NCBI RefSeq assembly: GCF_000002425.4 | Contig: NC_037270.1 | Span: 5,623,450-5,687,449, forward strand | Reading direction: 5' to 3' | DNA: 64,000 nt | From: Physcomitrium patens | Taxonomy: Eukaryota; Streptophyta; Bryopsida; Funariales; Funariaceae | Notes under the pieces: generated by a model | Databases searched by the model: none | What the model saw: only the letters and a program-made list of their open reading frames with translations | What the model was told of the DNA's origin: nothing | Shown here: positions 33,868-45,279 of the stretch, piece after piece | Position numbering within the stretch: position 1 is the first letter of the stretch | Layout: each line of letters begins with the position of its first letter | Program-made: the position numbers and the translations under genes

Positions 33868-34033
33868 TCATAATGTCTCATCCGACAGGTCAGCAAATGA
33901 AGGCTCTTGAGTTGAATCCGCTGGTTGTTGGTTCTCCATCTCTTGAGCGCCACTACTACAACGAAGCTACAAACAAGAATTGAAAGTAGAATGTTATCTT
34001 GCCTAGATGTTGTTTCTTTTATAAAGAAGGTTT

Positions 34034-34498
34034 TCATCTTGATTTTGATGGATGTCGTCGATGAAAAGCCTCCACTGCCTTTGCTGCATTTGCAAGATTT
34101 TTTATTGGCTCCCATGTGCGTTTACTAATACCATATCCGTGCCAATGGACAAGATATTCTAATTTATTTCGGCGCCGCCTTGAATCTAAGACTTCTTCTA
34201 CTTCAAACTCTTCATTATTGTCCACTTTTATAGGAGGAGGTAGAGCTTGTCATCTTCTTGGTATATCCACTGTCTTGTATGGTTCAAGAAGAGACACGTG
34301 GAATACTGGATGGATTTTCATTGACTTTGGTAGATGTAAACGATATGCAACTGGATTGATTTGTGTAGAAATAGAAAATGGTCCCAGCCTTCGATAGTCC
34401 AACTTGTCACAAAGACGAGTGGTCTTGATATTACGACGAAGTAGCCATACCTTATCACCCAAGACGAATGATGGTTGTTCCTTTTGATAGACATCCAC
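34034..34498 (-). pseudogene. Chromovirus 1 integrase C-terminus and chromodomain
   Basis: The 34250-34498 frame gives the integrase C-terminal part (LGPFSISTQINPVAYRLHLP...[12 protein letters not shown]). The 34034-34225 frame gives a chromodomain (VEEVLDSRRRRNKLEYLVHW, then a TWEP motif). The Tyr/Trp/Trp-type cage positions seem present (YLVHWHGY...RTWEP). The two frames are separated by a break. Chromodomains in this position define chromoviruses and bind methylated histone tails. Confidence 0.85.
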
Positions 34499-34531
34499 AT
34501 TGGCCTTTTGTTGTTATTGAGCCTCTTTTAA

Positions 34532-35482
34532 CTACGCCTTTATCGTTGCATGTAGCTCTGATAAATGAATTGCCAAATCTTTCGCAGCAGGATTATCAAC
34601 TTTTGAAAAGTCAAAAATATCAAGTCGTGGATGATAACCATAATTAGCAAAGAAAGGTGTTTGTTTTGTAGAAGAGTGTACCGTGTTATTGTAAGCAAAC
34701 TCTGCTAATGGCAAAAGAGTTGTCCAATCATCTTATTGGTAATTAATGGTACATCTTAAATATTGCTCCAAAACTTGATTAACACGCTCCATTTGTCCAT
34801 CAGTTTGAGGATGGAATGCCGAAGATAGTTTTATATCCACTTTAAGAATCTTAAAAAGAGTTCACCAAAATCTTGATACAAATTAAGTTCCCCTATCTAA
34901 TATAATCTCCTTGAGTAATCCATGATAGCGATAGATATTGTCAAGAAAGAGCTTAGCTGTTTCTTCACCTGTGATAGATTTTGTACATGGTACAAAATGT
35001 GCCATCTTGTTAAAACAATCTACTATCATGAATGTAGAGTCATAAGAACCTGAGATTGGAAGATCCGTGATGAAGTCCATAGAAATAGAAGACCATGGTT
35101 GTTCTGGAATGGGTAATGGCTGAAGAAGTCCAAAAGATCGATGATGAGGAGTTTTCGATCTTGAGCAAACTTCACATGATTGTACAAAATCTTTAACTGC
35201 CTTCCACATTTGAGGCCACCAGAAATCCCTAGATATCAGCTCCAAAGTCTTATTATATCTGAAATGTCGTGCTGCTGGGAAGTCGTGACGAGCTTGAAGA
35301 ACATGTAAACGAGCTTCTCCTTCTGGAACATATAGGCGTCCTTCGAAATAGAGTAGGTTGTTCTTGAATTCAAATTTAGATGGATCATGAGATTTAGAAG
35401 AGTTGTTCTTGATATCATGAACAAGAGGGTCTGAAGACATACTTAACTGGACTTGCTTAAGGAAAGTTAAATCAACAGTCAA
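34532..35482 (-). pseudogene. Chromovirus 1 integrase (zinc-binding and core)
   Basis: The 34883-35482 frame carries the HHCC zinc domain (RHDFPAARHFRYNKT...CEVCSRSK) and the start of the DDE core ([11 protein letters not shown], the first Asp; ending at ILDRGT, the second Asp). The core then runs through a stop and resumes at 34532-34714 ([16 protein letters not shown]). The catalytic region is broken by at least one stop and a frame change. Confidence 0.85.
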
Positions 35483-35509
35483 TGTTGATTTTATTGCTCG
35501 AAGATGAAA

Positions 35510-36007
35510 TTATTTCGGCTTCAAGAGAACCGTTCTTTGTTGCTCAAAAGCTGCATCTCCTTCTTTTGGTGCAAGATAAGAACGTCTAGACAATGCATTG
35601 GACAAACCTTGTTGTTTTCCTGGCCGATAAGTGATAATGAACTCGAATCTTGACAAAGACATACTCCAACGAGCTTGACGACAATTCAACATGCGTGCTG
35701 ACATGAAATACTCGAGGTTCTTGTGATCCGTATACACAATGACTGGACTAGAAGTGCCTTCTAGATAATGACGCCATTCTTGAAAAGAATCCACAATTGC
35801 ATGAAATTCTTTGTCGTGGATCTCATAATTGATTTCTGCTGCTGAGAATTTTCTTGAATGAAAGGCTACTGGATGAAGTTTGTCATCTGTTCCCATTTGT
35901 GATAAAATCGCACCCAGAGCAAAGTCCAATGCATCTGTTTCCATAAAGAATGCTTTGGAAAAATCAAAATGATACAAGATTGGTGCAGAAACAAACGCTG
36001 TCTTCAA
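35510..36007 (-). pseudogene. Chromovirus 1 RNase H domain
   Basis: Typical gypsy RNase H sequence: FSKAFFMETDALDFALGAIL, AFHSRKFSAAEINYEIHDKE and VIYTDHKNLEYF, with the Asp and Glu residues of the active site in place. A stop separates it from the reverse transcriptase upstream. Confidence 0.85.
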
Positions 36008-36040
36008 AGATTCAAAAGCAACTTCCGCTTCTTGATTCCA

Positions 36041-36796
36041 TTAGAGTTTGTCTTTACAAGTCAAACGTGTAAGTGGAGCTGCAACTCGAGAGAAGTCTTT
36101 GATGAAGATCCGATAGTAGTTGGCAAATCCCAAAAAACATTGAACATCTCTTATCGTTTTTGGGATCTTCCAGTCTATAATAGTTTGAACTTTATTAGGA
36201 TCCATCATAAGTCCATCATTTGAAATGATGTAACCTAAGAAATCGACTTGAGTAGTGTGGAATACACACTTTTCTATCATGGCATAGAGTCCTGCATCTC
36301 TTAATTTTTGTAACACATGACGAACATGAAATTCATGTTCTTTTGGATTCTTAGAATAGATCAAGATGTCGTCTAGATAACATACCACAAAATCGTCCAA
36401 AAACTCTCGAAAAACATCATTCATTAGATGTTGAAAAGCTGCTGGTGCATTTGTAAGTCCAAAAGGCATGACGTTGTATTCAAAATGTCCATACCTAGTT
36501 CGAAATGTAGTCTTCCATTCATCTCCTTCTTTGATGCGTACTAGATTGTATGCTCCTCGAAGATCTATTTTTGTATAGATCTTAGCTTGATTCAGTTGAT
36601 CAAAAAGTCCAGATATTAAAGGTAGTGGATACCTGTTTTTGATGATAATCTTGTTGAGTCCTCGATAATCAACACACATCTGCAATGATCTATCTTTTTT
36701 CTTCACAAATAGAATTGGAGCTCCTGCCGGAGATTTAGAATGGCATATGAAATTCTTGGCTAGATTTTCTTCAATATACTCCTTGAGTTCAGCCAA
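36041..36796 (-). pseudogene. Chromovirus 1 reverse transcriptase
   Basis: A 251-residue frame covering nearly all the polymerase: [21 protein letters not shown], the RYPLPLI block, [27 protein letters not shown] and the catalytic YLDD at residues 140-143. The polymerase motifs are intact. The frame is cut from protease and RNase H by stops at either end. Confidence 0.9.
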
Positions 36797-36841
36797 CTCA
36801 TTTTGTGATAAACTATAGATTGGTTCGAATGGCGGTTGTGC

Positions 36842-37521
36842 TCATTCTTGAAGGTCAATTGAGCAATCATAGGGATGATGTTCCGGAAGTGTATCTGCAT
36901 TCTTTTTTTCGAATACATCTTGAAATTCTTGATATTGGCTTGGAATGCCACTTGAAGTCTTTTCACTAGTAGAAATGGATGTAGCATAAATAATGTATGG
37001 TGATTCTTTCATAGCAGCATGCAAGAAAGCTTTTGCACCTATAAATATGGGTTTAATTGAACTGGACTTATGACTCTCTACTTGCTTAACTATACTATTA
37101 GTTATACTTTCAGAGAAAGTGAGAGTTCGGGAAATCCAGTCTATTTGAGGGTTGTATTTTTCTAACCACGATAAACCTAAAATGACTGGATTAGAGGGAG
37201 ATCTAATGATATTAAATACTACAAAACTATTATGACCATTGATTATTACTTCTATAGGAAGGGTTTCGTGAGTAATATCTCGAGAAGACAATGGACGACC
37301 ATCTATGACTTCTACATGAACAGGTTTAGTTTTCTTTACTAAAGATATGTATGTCTTTTAGTAAATTCTTCATCTAAAAAACACGCTGAGGCTCCTGAAT
37401 CTAACAAGGCAGAGACTTTGTAATGTTTAGGTCCTAAAATAACATTTAATGTAAAACAAAGAGAGGGCTTTGAGGAGAAAATAGGACCTTTACTAGAAGT
37501 TGTGCAAGGTTCCAGCCGCAC
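36842..37521 (-). pseudogene. Chromovirus 1 protease and linker
   Basis: The 37339-37521 frame shows the retroviral-type aspartic protease motif LLDSGASACFLDEEF (catalytic DSG). The next frame, 36842-37291, carries its second half (VILGLSWLEKYNPQIDW) and the linker to reverse transcriptase. They are separated by a stop. Confidence 0.85.
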
Positions 37522-37526
37522 AGTCC

Positions 37527-38533
37527 CTATTGTAGCTGGACAAACTCGTTTTCCGACATATTATCTTCTTTCACAGCCATACTCCTCATTTTGTGATTGC
37601 GTCGTTTCTTTGGACAATGCTGAGCAGTATGCTTTGGTTCTCCACAATATAAACATAATCCTTCTTGACGACCACGAGTCTTTTCTTGCTCAGTAAGAGG
37701 TTTGAAACGTACTGCATCAATTTGCATATCCTCTACTTCCGAATGTATGTGTTGAAGAGATGTTGGTGTTGCCATTGAATTATAGTAACGTTGAGGTGCA
37801 CTTGTACGGTTCTCAGATCGGAATTCAAAAAGGTGATTATCGCACTTCACAGCAAAGTCAATTGCTTGACTCAATGTTTGAGGATCAAGTAAGTTGAGCA
37901 TTAATTTTTTTACCTCATATTGTAATCCGTAGAGAAATTGGCTAATAAGTGCAGCATCATCCCACTTGATATCAGTTGCAAGTTGTCAAAATTGTGAAGC
38001 ATATAACGTTACTGATCGATTACCTTGTCGTAAAATACGGTCTTATTGGTTGCAACACGAATTGCATCATGTTCTCCATACATGGATCAAAACTCTATCA
38101 AAAAAGCCTCTAGATTATCCAATATTGGATCTCGTCGTTCAAGAAAAGATGAAAATCACGATAGTGCCGAACCTGAAAGAAGCGTACCAATGAATCTAAC
38201 TTGTGATCCTGGAGTTGGATAGCTTTGGGGTTGAAGTTCAATCACAAGTTGCACTTGATTGATAAATCCTCGAAACTTAGATCTGGTGCCATCAAACTTC
38301 TCGGGTAGGGCAATTCTTGGTTCTCTAACATTTGAAGGGCGTTCCACCATAGGAGAATGGACATGGTTTAGTGTAGATGTTGAAGCAGCTCCAACCATTT
38401 CTATATCTTCACTTCCTGCCAATCTTGTTGCTCTTTGTAGTGGTAAATTGAGTTGATGCATCGCAAGCATTAACTCCCTCAATTGCTCTTGAATTTGTGC
38501 CATTGCACTCTTCATTTCAAGGAGTTCTGCCAT
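37527..38533 (-). pseudogene. Chromovirus 1 gag
   Basis: It starts at 38533 (MAELLEMKSAMAQIQ) with a predicted coiled segment, then the capsid-like FDGTRSKFRGFINQV. It breaks near 38156 and resumes at 37901-37527 with the nucleocapsid zinc knuckle CLYCGEPKHTAQHC (CX2CX4HX4C, about 37614-37655). The middle has stops. The product packages element RNA. Confidence 0.85.
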
Positions 38534-38713
38534 GATAATACTTAAAAGAGAGAAGATGTCTAATATCGCTCAAGACAAATAGAAGACAGGACTTGCAGAC
38601 AAAGAAAATACTAAGGACAATATCAGTTTAGAAGAGGGTAATCCGCAACTTCTAATACGCTTATATCTTATCAAGAAAAAGGGGTAATCCACTCTTAATC
38701 AAGATTAGACAAA

Positions 38714-38722
38714 GCTCTGATA
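38714..38722 (-). other. Chromovirus 1 primer binding site
   Basis: Read on the minus strand, TATCAGAGC lies 23 nt inside the 5' LTR. It matches the 3' end complement of plant initiator-Met tRNA (TGGTATCAGAGC) except for the first bases. The offset from the LTR is larger than usual. Confidence 0.6.
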
Positions 38723-38745
38723 TTGTAGGTGTACTCTTGTCAATC

Positions 38746-39306
38746 TGTCAAGGACAAGAACTCGATGAAAAAACAATTTAGACAAGTGAGCCTTCACTCA
38801 AAGAGAGGTAACAAAATATATATAAACAAGTATATATATTGAAAGAGAAACTGGAATGGCTATTGCCAAAAGACAAGAAAACTAGAGACCCTTGAAACTA
38901 GACTAGAAGCAAGAAAGGAGTTGATAAGAGTGAAGAAGCCTTCACTCTTGTCTCTATATATACTATCTAACTAGGGACTACATGGCGACGTTCTATAGGA
39001 CCTCCAATATGTGTTGACTTTGTAGGCCACATGCCTTGACTTACAAGGCAAGTTTTTTTATGTGTGGGCCACATAGTTAGCTTGATCTTCAAGCTAACAA
39101 CATAAGTGGTACATGGCCAACTTGTTGACCACGTTTCTAATCCAAAAAGTCAATTAAAGACACCTATGAAGTCAAAGCAGCATCTAAGAAGCTTCTAAGA
39201 AGCTTCCATATTAAATATTATAGAATTAACTTACTTTTATCTACTTTTACTTACTTCTACCTATTTCTATATGTAATTATTAGCTTACATGATTATAGCC
39301 GTGACA
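38746..39306 (-). repeat. Chromovirus 1, 5' LTR with TATA box
   Basis: 561 bp. In element orientation it has GAAGCTTC palindromes (39188-39206) in U3 and then TATATATAG (about 38955-38963), a good TATA box. Compared with the other LTR, 13 of 14 hand-counted differences are transitions. Confidence 0.95.
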
Positions 39307-39311
39307 AGAAC
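39307..39311. repeat. Target-site duplication, right (AGAAC)
   Basis: An exact repeat of 32910-32914. Confidence 0.95.
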
Positions 39312-42159
39312 ACATAAATCCTCAAAGATTTAAACAAATACAAACCATGGCTTGATCCCATTGATGAAAAAAAATTATCTTATGCCAACCTTAAATAGAA
39401 GGTAAACAATATAAGGAAAAGTTTACTATACAAGGTGCACAAAGAGCTATTCAATTGTTAGAACTTATACATTCTGACATTTGTGGTCCTAGGTATATAG
39501 TCACACATTCAGGATGTACTTACTTCATCATATTTATTAATGATCTAACAAGATATTGCCAAGTGTATTTGATGAAATACAAATCTAAAGCATTTAAAAA
39601 ATTCACCTTATACAAAAAAATTATAGAAAAACAAACAAGTTTCAAAATCAAAATCTTAAGATCTGATCAAAGAGGTGAATATACATCCAATGACTTTAAA
39701 GATTTTTGTAAAAAAAGAAGGTATTAAACAAGAATATATTATAGCTTATATACCACAATAAAATGGTATTTTTGAAAAAGAATAGAACATTAATAGGAGT
39801 AATACTTGTAATGCCATCCTACTCAAACTTATCTAATTTTTTTTTGATGTAAAGCATTCCAAATAGAAAATTACCTCTAAAATAGGAGCCTTATAAAATC
39901 TATACAAGTTACCAAAATACCATTTGAATTATGGTACAAATGACAATCAAATTTATCCTATCTTAAAATATTTGGTTACAAAGCTCATATATTCATTCCT
40001 AAAGAAATAAAAAAGAAGTTAGACTCTCATTCACAAGAGGCTATCTTTCTAGGCTATAGTGAAGAATCTAAAGTCTATAGACTTATAAATATATAAAATC
40101 AGCAAATTCTCATTTCAAGAAATATTTTCTTTATTGAGAATCTATATAATCCACAAACAACCACATACTTGCAAAAGAAAAATGAAGAACTCTTACTATA
40201 TTTAGAATTATTCAAACACCCTTCAATAACTATAAGGACCAATGAACAAAACATACCTCTTATACAAGGCTTATTTTCTCTATCAATGCCACTACCATAA
40301 GAAACACATGTATTTAATCAACAACTAATACATAGTACTTCTTCAAATATGGGAAAACAATCTCCATCTCTTATTGATGTCATAGAAGACTTCTCTCAAC
40401 TATCATTACTAAATGATGAAGAGATCTTACCTCTTGAAGATGATGAAGTCCATTCTACATTGCAAATCCCAAATCTTCCTTCTAGTTCTTGACCAACAAG
40501 AATTAATCAACCAACCACAAGATTGTTAAAGTCTATATAAGGCAAAAAAGAGTATAAACAATAATGTAATTGGCATCACCAAGCCTACCTTGTTTCTACT
40601 CATATAGAAGCTCCAAACTCCATTCAAGAAGCAATGGAGATAGTGATGCTCAAGAATGGCAAAAAATAATCAATACTAAAATTACATCCTTAAACAAGAA
40701 CAATACATGGCATATGACAAATTTATCTTCTAATCAAAAATCAATCAGTTTAAAGTAGATTTTTAAAATAAAAACTAAAGCTAATAGAAGTATTGAAAAA
40801 TATAAAACAAGACTACTTGCAAGAAGTTTCACCTAAGTTCAAGGTATTGATTAAATGGAGACATACTCTCTTGTAGTCAAACTTAATTCTATCAAAGTTC
40901 TTCTTGCTTTAACCGCTCAACACAATCTGAAAATATATCAACTAGATGTTAAAAAAATATTTTTAAATGGTTTTATAGAAAAAGACATCTATATGACTAT
41001 TCTTGAAGGATTATCTTTTCTACATACTAACAAGGTATGTAAGTTAAATAAATCCCTATATGGTCTTATACAATCATCTAGAGCACGGTGTCAATAATTA
41101 GATCAATATATAATCCTTTACAAATACCAATGCCTTGAATCAAATACAAATATATGCATCAAAAGAGAAAATAATAAAGATTTTACTATAATTACAATAC
41201 ATGTTGATGACTGTATTCTTATCAGTAACAAGCTTTTTTTAATTCAATAAGTAAAAGACATTTTCTAGCAAGAATTTGACATGTCCGATGAAGGAGAAAT
41301 CCATTACACTTTGGACAATGTCATACTAAGAAATAAAAAAGTAAGATGGATCATCCTCCATCAAGCCAAATACTTAACAAATAAACTTAATGAATTCAAT
41401 ATGTTGAATTCTAATCCATTAAGTACTCCAATTCAACCAAGAATTTATTTAAGTAATGAAGACTATATTACTTTCTATGATTATCCCTATTCTAAACTTG
41501 TTGGCAACTTAATGTATGCCATTATTAATTCTGGATCCCATTGTATTGATGCTATCAGTAGTTTAGCACAATATCTCTCTAAATCAAGACCTATACATAT
41601 TCAAACTTTGAAAAGAACTATGAGATATATAAAAGGTACATTAAGCTTTGGAATAAAATATCAATACTTACGTCAAGGTAATATTCTCCATGATTATTTT
41701 GGTGTTGACTAGGCAAGTGATAAAGACACCCGTGGCTCCACCTCTAGATTTTTTTTCTTACTAGCTGGAAGAGTTATCTCTTAGGGTAGTAAAAAATAAC
41801 AATCTATTGCTTTATCCTCTACAAATTCAGAATACATGGCTTTAATAAAAACAATAAGTAAAGCCATATAGTTTAGAAAATTATTACATGAACATGGATT
41901 CCTTCAACATGCACCAACTATCATATATTCAGATAGTCAAAGTACTATTGTTCTTAGTGAAAATCCCAAATATCACTCTAGGAACAAACAAGTGGACACA
42001 CAATACTATTTCACCAGAGAAAAGATCCTTTCCAAGGAAATCAAACTATAATATATGCCAACCACACATATGAGAGCAAATATATTTAAAAAATCTCTTC
42101 TCAAAGAGAAACAATTACAATGCCTATCACAATTAGGAAAAAAATCAAACCCTTTGTAG
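39307..42159 (+). pseudogene. Ty1/copia retrotransposon relic, 3' half (integrase, RT, RNase H)
   Basis: The integrase core begins at 39455 (LELIHSDICGP, first Asp; RSDQRGEYTSNDF near 39660 in place of the usual SDNGGEF). Reverse transcriptase spans about 40580-41720 with LDVKKIFLNG and HVDDCILI (41200-41211, the copia YVDD with His for Tyr). RNase H follows (SSTNSEYMAL, IYSDSQSTIV) and the typical end, HSRNKQVDTQYYF...MRANIFKKSL, with a TAG at 42157. Stops interrupt it at several places (for example 40756, 41097 and 41710). The element is dead. Confidence 0.85.
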
Positions 42160-42290
42160 GCCTGCTGCATAGTTCACAATCAAAATCGCCATAGGACCTG
42201 CAACAAAACTCACTATAGATCTTGTAGCCAAGCTTAGTGTAGAGCCCACTGTAAGGCTAGTTGCAGGACTCGCCGTTGTTATAATATGTG
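42160..42290. repeat. Degenerate minisatellite, left part
   Basis: Repeating words of the type AAGCTTGTTGCAGGACTCGCC, heavily mutated (...CTTGTAGCCAAGCTTAG... GGCTAGTTGCAGGACTCGCC). The same kind of repeat resumes at 43806. It follows the copia coding end and may be part of its 3' region. Confidence 0.4.
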
Positions 42291-43805
42291 AAGTCTTGCT
42301 TGAAAATGCTTCGGGCACCTGGTTGTAGAAGATAGAATAGAAATTGCAACAACAAAATTCTAACCTTAATAGAATACTAACTAAATTCTAATTAGACCAT
42401 AACAATGTTAAGCAAGCTTTAATCAAATTCAAAGAAACTTCAAATAAATTACAAAGAAACAATAAGAAATCTTAAAGAAATATTAGAATAATTACAAACA
42501 TATCTCAAATATATCTCAATTCAATCTTAATTTAATCCTAGTTAAAATCCTATAGGACTTCATTCAAATTTTAGACCAAAAACTAACTAAATCTTAAATC
42601 TTAAATAAACCCTAATAAAATCCTAAATCCTAAACCAAATCCTAACCAAATCCTACATCAAATCTTAATCAAATCTTAAATCCTAAATAAAATCCTAACC
42701 AAATCTTAAACCCTAAATCAAAACCTAATCAAATCTTAAACCAAACCCTAAATGCTAAATCAAATCCTAGTAATTCCTATAATAGATTTAAACCTCAATT
42801 ACTAATGAATGAATTATTGATCTTAACTCAAAATTTTTACACTTCTTAACAATTAAGTTGACAACAAGTACAAAATTTTTTAAAAGGATCGGAATTACCA
42901 AATAGATGATAGCCTCAAAAACATTCTTGGATATTGACTGGCCTCCTTCTCTAACCTTAATGCCAATCTTCCAAAGCCAATATCTCTCCTTTTCACCGTT
43001 CGATTGATTTCAAAATTATCATATACATAAGAAAACAAGTCTAATATCCTCACACACAAATTTTACTCCAATCAAACTAATAGATTGCAAGAAATCTTAA
43101 AAACCTTCATTAGACTTAAAATTCTATTTTCTAAGACCTTGACCCACTTAAACCTCAATAATCCTCAATTAAACTATTAAATCGAGCTAATATTCACAAT
43201 ACATATTAAGCACAACTATGACAATTAATCTACAAAATTTTATTTATAGATCTATTACAAAACTCTTGAAATTGCCTAAAACGTCAATCCTATATTATTT
43301 TACAAAACCCAAGTCATCCAAAAACAAACTTGACTTTGTAATGCTCTTACAAAATCATTACAAATTCAAATTACTCAAAACCAATGCTTATACAAACCTT
43401 ATTTAGTCTACTATCAAATCCTACTCTTTGATCTGCAAAAGAACCTCCATATTGCCGTAGGTGCTTGGTTTTGTGCCTCAAGGTCTGATTTCAATCCAGG
43501 TTGATAACCGGCCCTCTTTGGATATCAATATTTAGTTTTTCTAGATAAGTTTTGCTAGAATTTACTCTTAAATTCCTCTTATAGATACTTATATCATTTA
43601 TTTATCCAATCTATCTTATTTTGCCATATTTATGGTTCTATAAAGTAAATAGAAGTCACTTTTGTAAAAAAATAGCACTACTACTAAAAGTTTTACTACC
43701 TTCTTATCTTTTATCCATGTTTTTTTACTTTATCTTTTAACTTGGCTCTTCTATAATAAGATCCATATTATCATCTTTTACCATATAGTCGTGTTACAAC
43801 ATGAC
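42290..43805. repeat. 1.5-kb repeat family, copy C
   Basis: It shares with copy A, in the same order and orientation, the AAATCCTAA array (about 42360-42780, the clearest of the three, with near-telomeric AAACCCTAA words), the block at 42941-43000 (TAACCTTAATGCCAA...CAATATCTCTC) and the block at 43453-43500 (ATTGCCGTAGGT...TTTTGTGCCT...GATTTCAAT). Its ends carry similar TGTTAYAAYATG words in direct orientation. It is the best-preserved copy and sits within the minisatellite. Confidence 0.55.
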
Positions 43806-44215
43806 ACCATAGAGTGCCTAGCCAAGCTTATTGGGGGACTCACCATCAAGCTTGTTGCGGAGCCTATTATCTTACTTATTATAGATCCCGCCAATGGACT
43901 TGCTACAAAGCTTGTTATCAAAGTGATTGCATCTATAGCCCATATTACCTAGATGCCTCCTTTAGAACTTATTGTTATACCTACATTTATAATGCCTCCT
44001 CCAACAACAAAATAATAATAATAAAAAAAAACAAAAAAATAATAATAATATACTATAATTCTTCTAATACTTCCACTAGTATATTATTCTATATCTTTGA
44101 ATTAAATTTCATCTATAATAAAAGTTCATCCATTTTCAAAATGGATATGTAAAAGAAGTATAAGATTTCAATTTTTTTTTGATGTTGCATTATTAAAAAG
44201 TTCTGTTGTAACTAA
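43806..44215. repeat. Degenerate minisatellite, right part, and flank
   Basis: Words such as GCCAAGCTTATTGGGGGACTC and AAGCTTGTTGCGGAGCC resume here after copy C. A purine/ATA tract follows at 44020-44060. The open frame at 43814-44152 is an artefact of the repeat. Confidence 0.4.
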
Positions 44216-44300
44216 TGTCATGTATATAATATTATCTACTCTATATTGACCTTACACCAAGAGTTGTGACTTTTGGTGTCACTCTTGAAGTAAGTATTGA
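44216..44300 (+). repeat. Possible 3' LTR end of the copia element
   Basis: Partner of 31815-31885. It contains a small inverted repeat, GTGAC...GTGTCAC. Exact LTR limits could not be set. Confidence 0.35.
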
Positions 44301-45227
44301 AACTATTATTCTTATGCTACCATCATTGGCTGCATTACAAAAATCAACACACTTGGTTTGCTTGCGCTTTTTGTTGGAATTGAATATCCTAAATTTTTAG
44401 CTTTGAACTTCTGCAAGGTTTACAATAGACAAGTTTGTAGAAAGTCATATTTTTTGACATGATTTTTTTTACTAACTCACTTTGATATGTTTATTAATAG
44501 TAGTTGGCATGTGATGTTTACAATGAAGTATTCATGATTGATTGTTTGATTTAAAAGCTTTTATATTTTAAACAAAGTCTTCAATTGCTTGTAGCTATTC
44601 TTACTCCCATGCAGCTGTTGTTGGAACTAGTTGCATCTGAGTCATTATAATAGTTTGAATTGAGCCTAACTACTGGAAAACAATCCATTATATGCTTCAA
44701 GTATATTCAGGTTCTATAGCTCTCTACTCTCTCTCTACTTCTAAATTTTATTTGTCTTTTCTTTCAATATATAACATGTATATTGGATACAACATTATAT
44801 ATTAATATGATCAATTGATATACAATATATTGTGTATACAAGGGTAATACCAAGGGTGACATAGAGGCAGAATTTGAAGGAGTCTTTGAGATAGAAGACA
44901 GCATAAGAATCTTATTGTGATCCACCAAAAGATTTGGCTTTCTATTATAGGATCTATAATCAATTTAGACCTTTGATTAGTTGTATTGTATTCTAGACTA
45001 TGTCTGTTTTGCTATTAACATAGAGTTGTAGCTTCACCATATTCAATATTGAGTACGACTGTTGTCATGGTTCAGTATGGAGATGTGGATCTAATATCCA
45101 AGATTGCTGAATATTCATTACATCTATAAACACAAGACTCATCGAACTATGAAGAATTAGTTAGATAGGATTTGTTTACATGTATCCTAGTGTATCTTCT
45201 ACCTTTATATCTTCTCACTTTGCTTGT

Positions 45228-45279
<52 letters not shown>

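Larger units (their letters stand above)
32915..39306 (-). mobile_element. Chromovirus 1: Ty3/gypsy LTR retrotransposon nested in copia
   Basis: A complete-length 6,392-bp element: two 561-bp LTRs, a tRNA primer site, a polypurine tract, gag, protease, reverse transcriptase, RNase H, integrase and a C-terminal chromodomain, all read on the minus strand. Flanks are a perfect AGAAC duplication. LTRs begin TGTCA and end TGACA. By hand count the LTRs differ at 14 of 561 positions, so insertion is fairly recent, yet the coding region already has several stops and frame breaks, so this copy cannot encode its own proteins intact. Chromodomain integrases are thought to steer insertion into heterochromatin. 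Confidence 0.95.

Noticed and set aside
36825-36850. tRNA-like GGTTCGAAT box
   Set aside because: It lies in retroelement coding sequence and no A box or cloverleaf accompanies it.
42596-42780. Interstitial telomere array
   Set aside because: The repeats are only telomere-like (AAATCCTAA with few AAACCCTAA), irregular in period, and shared with other copies of a dispersed repeat.
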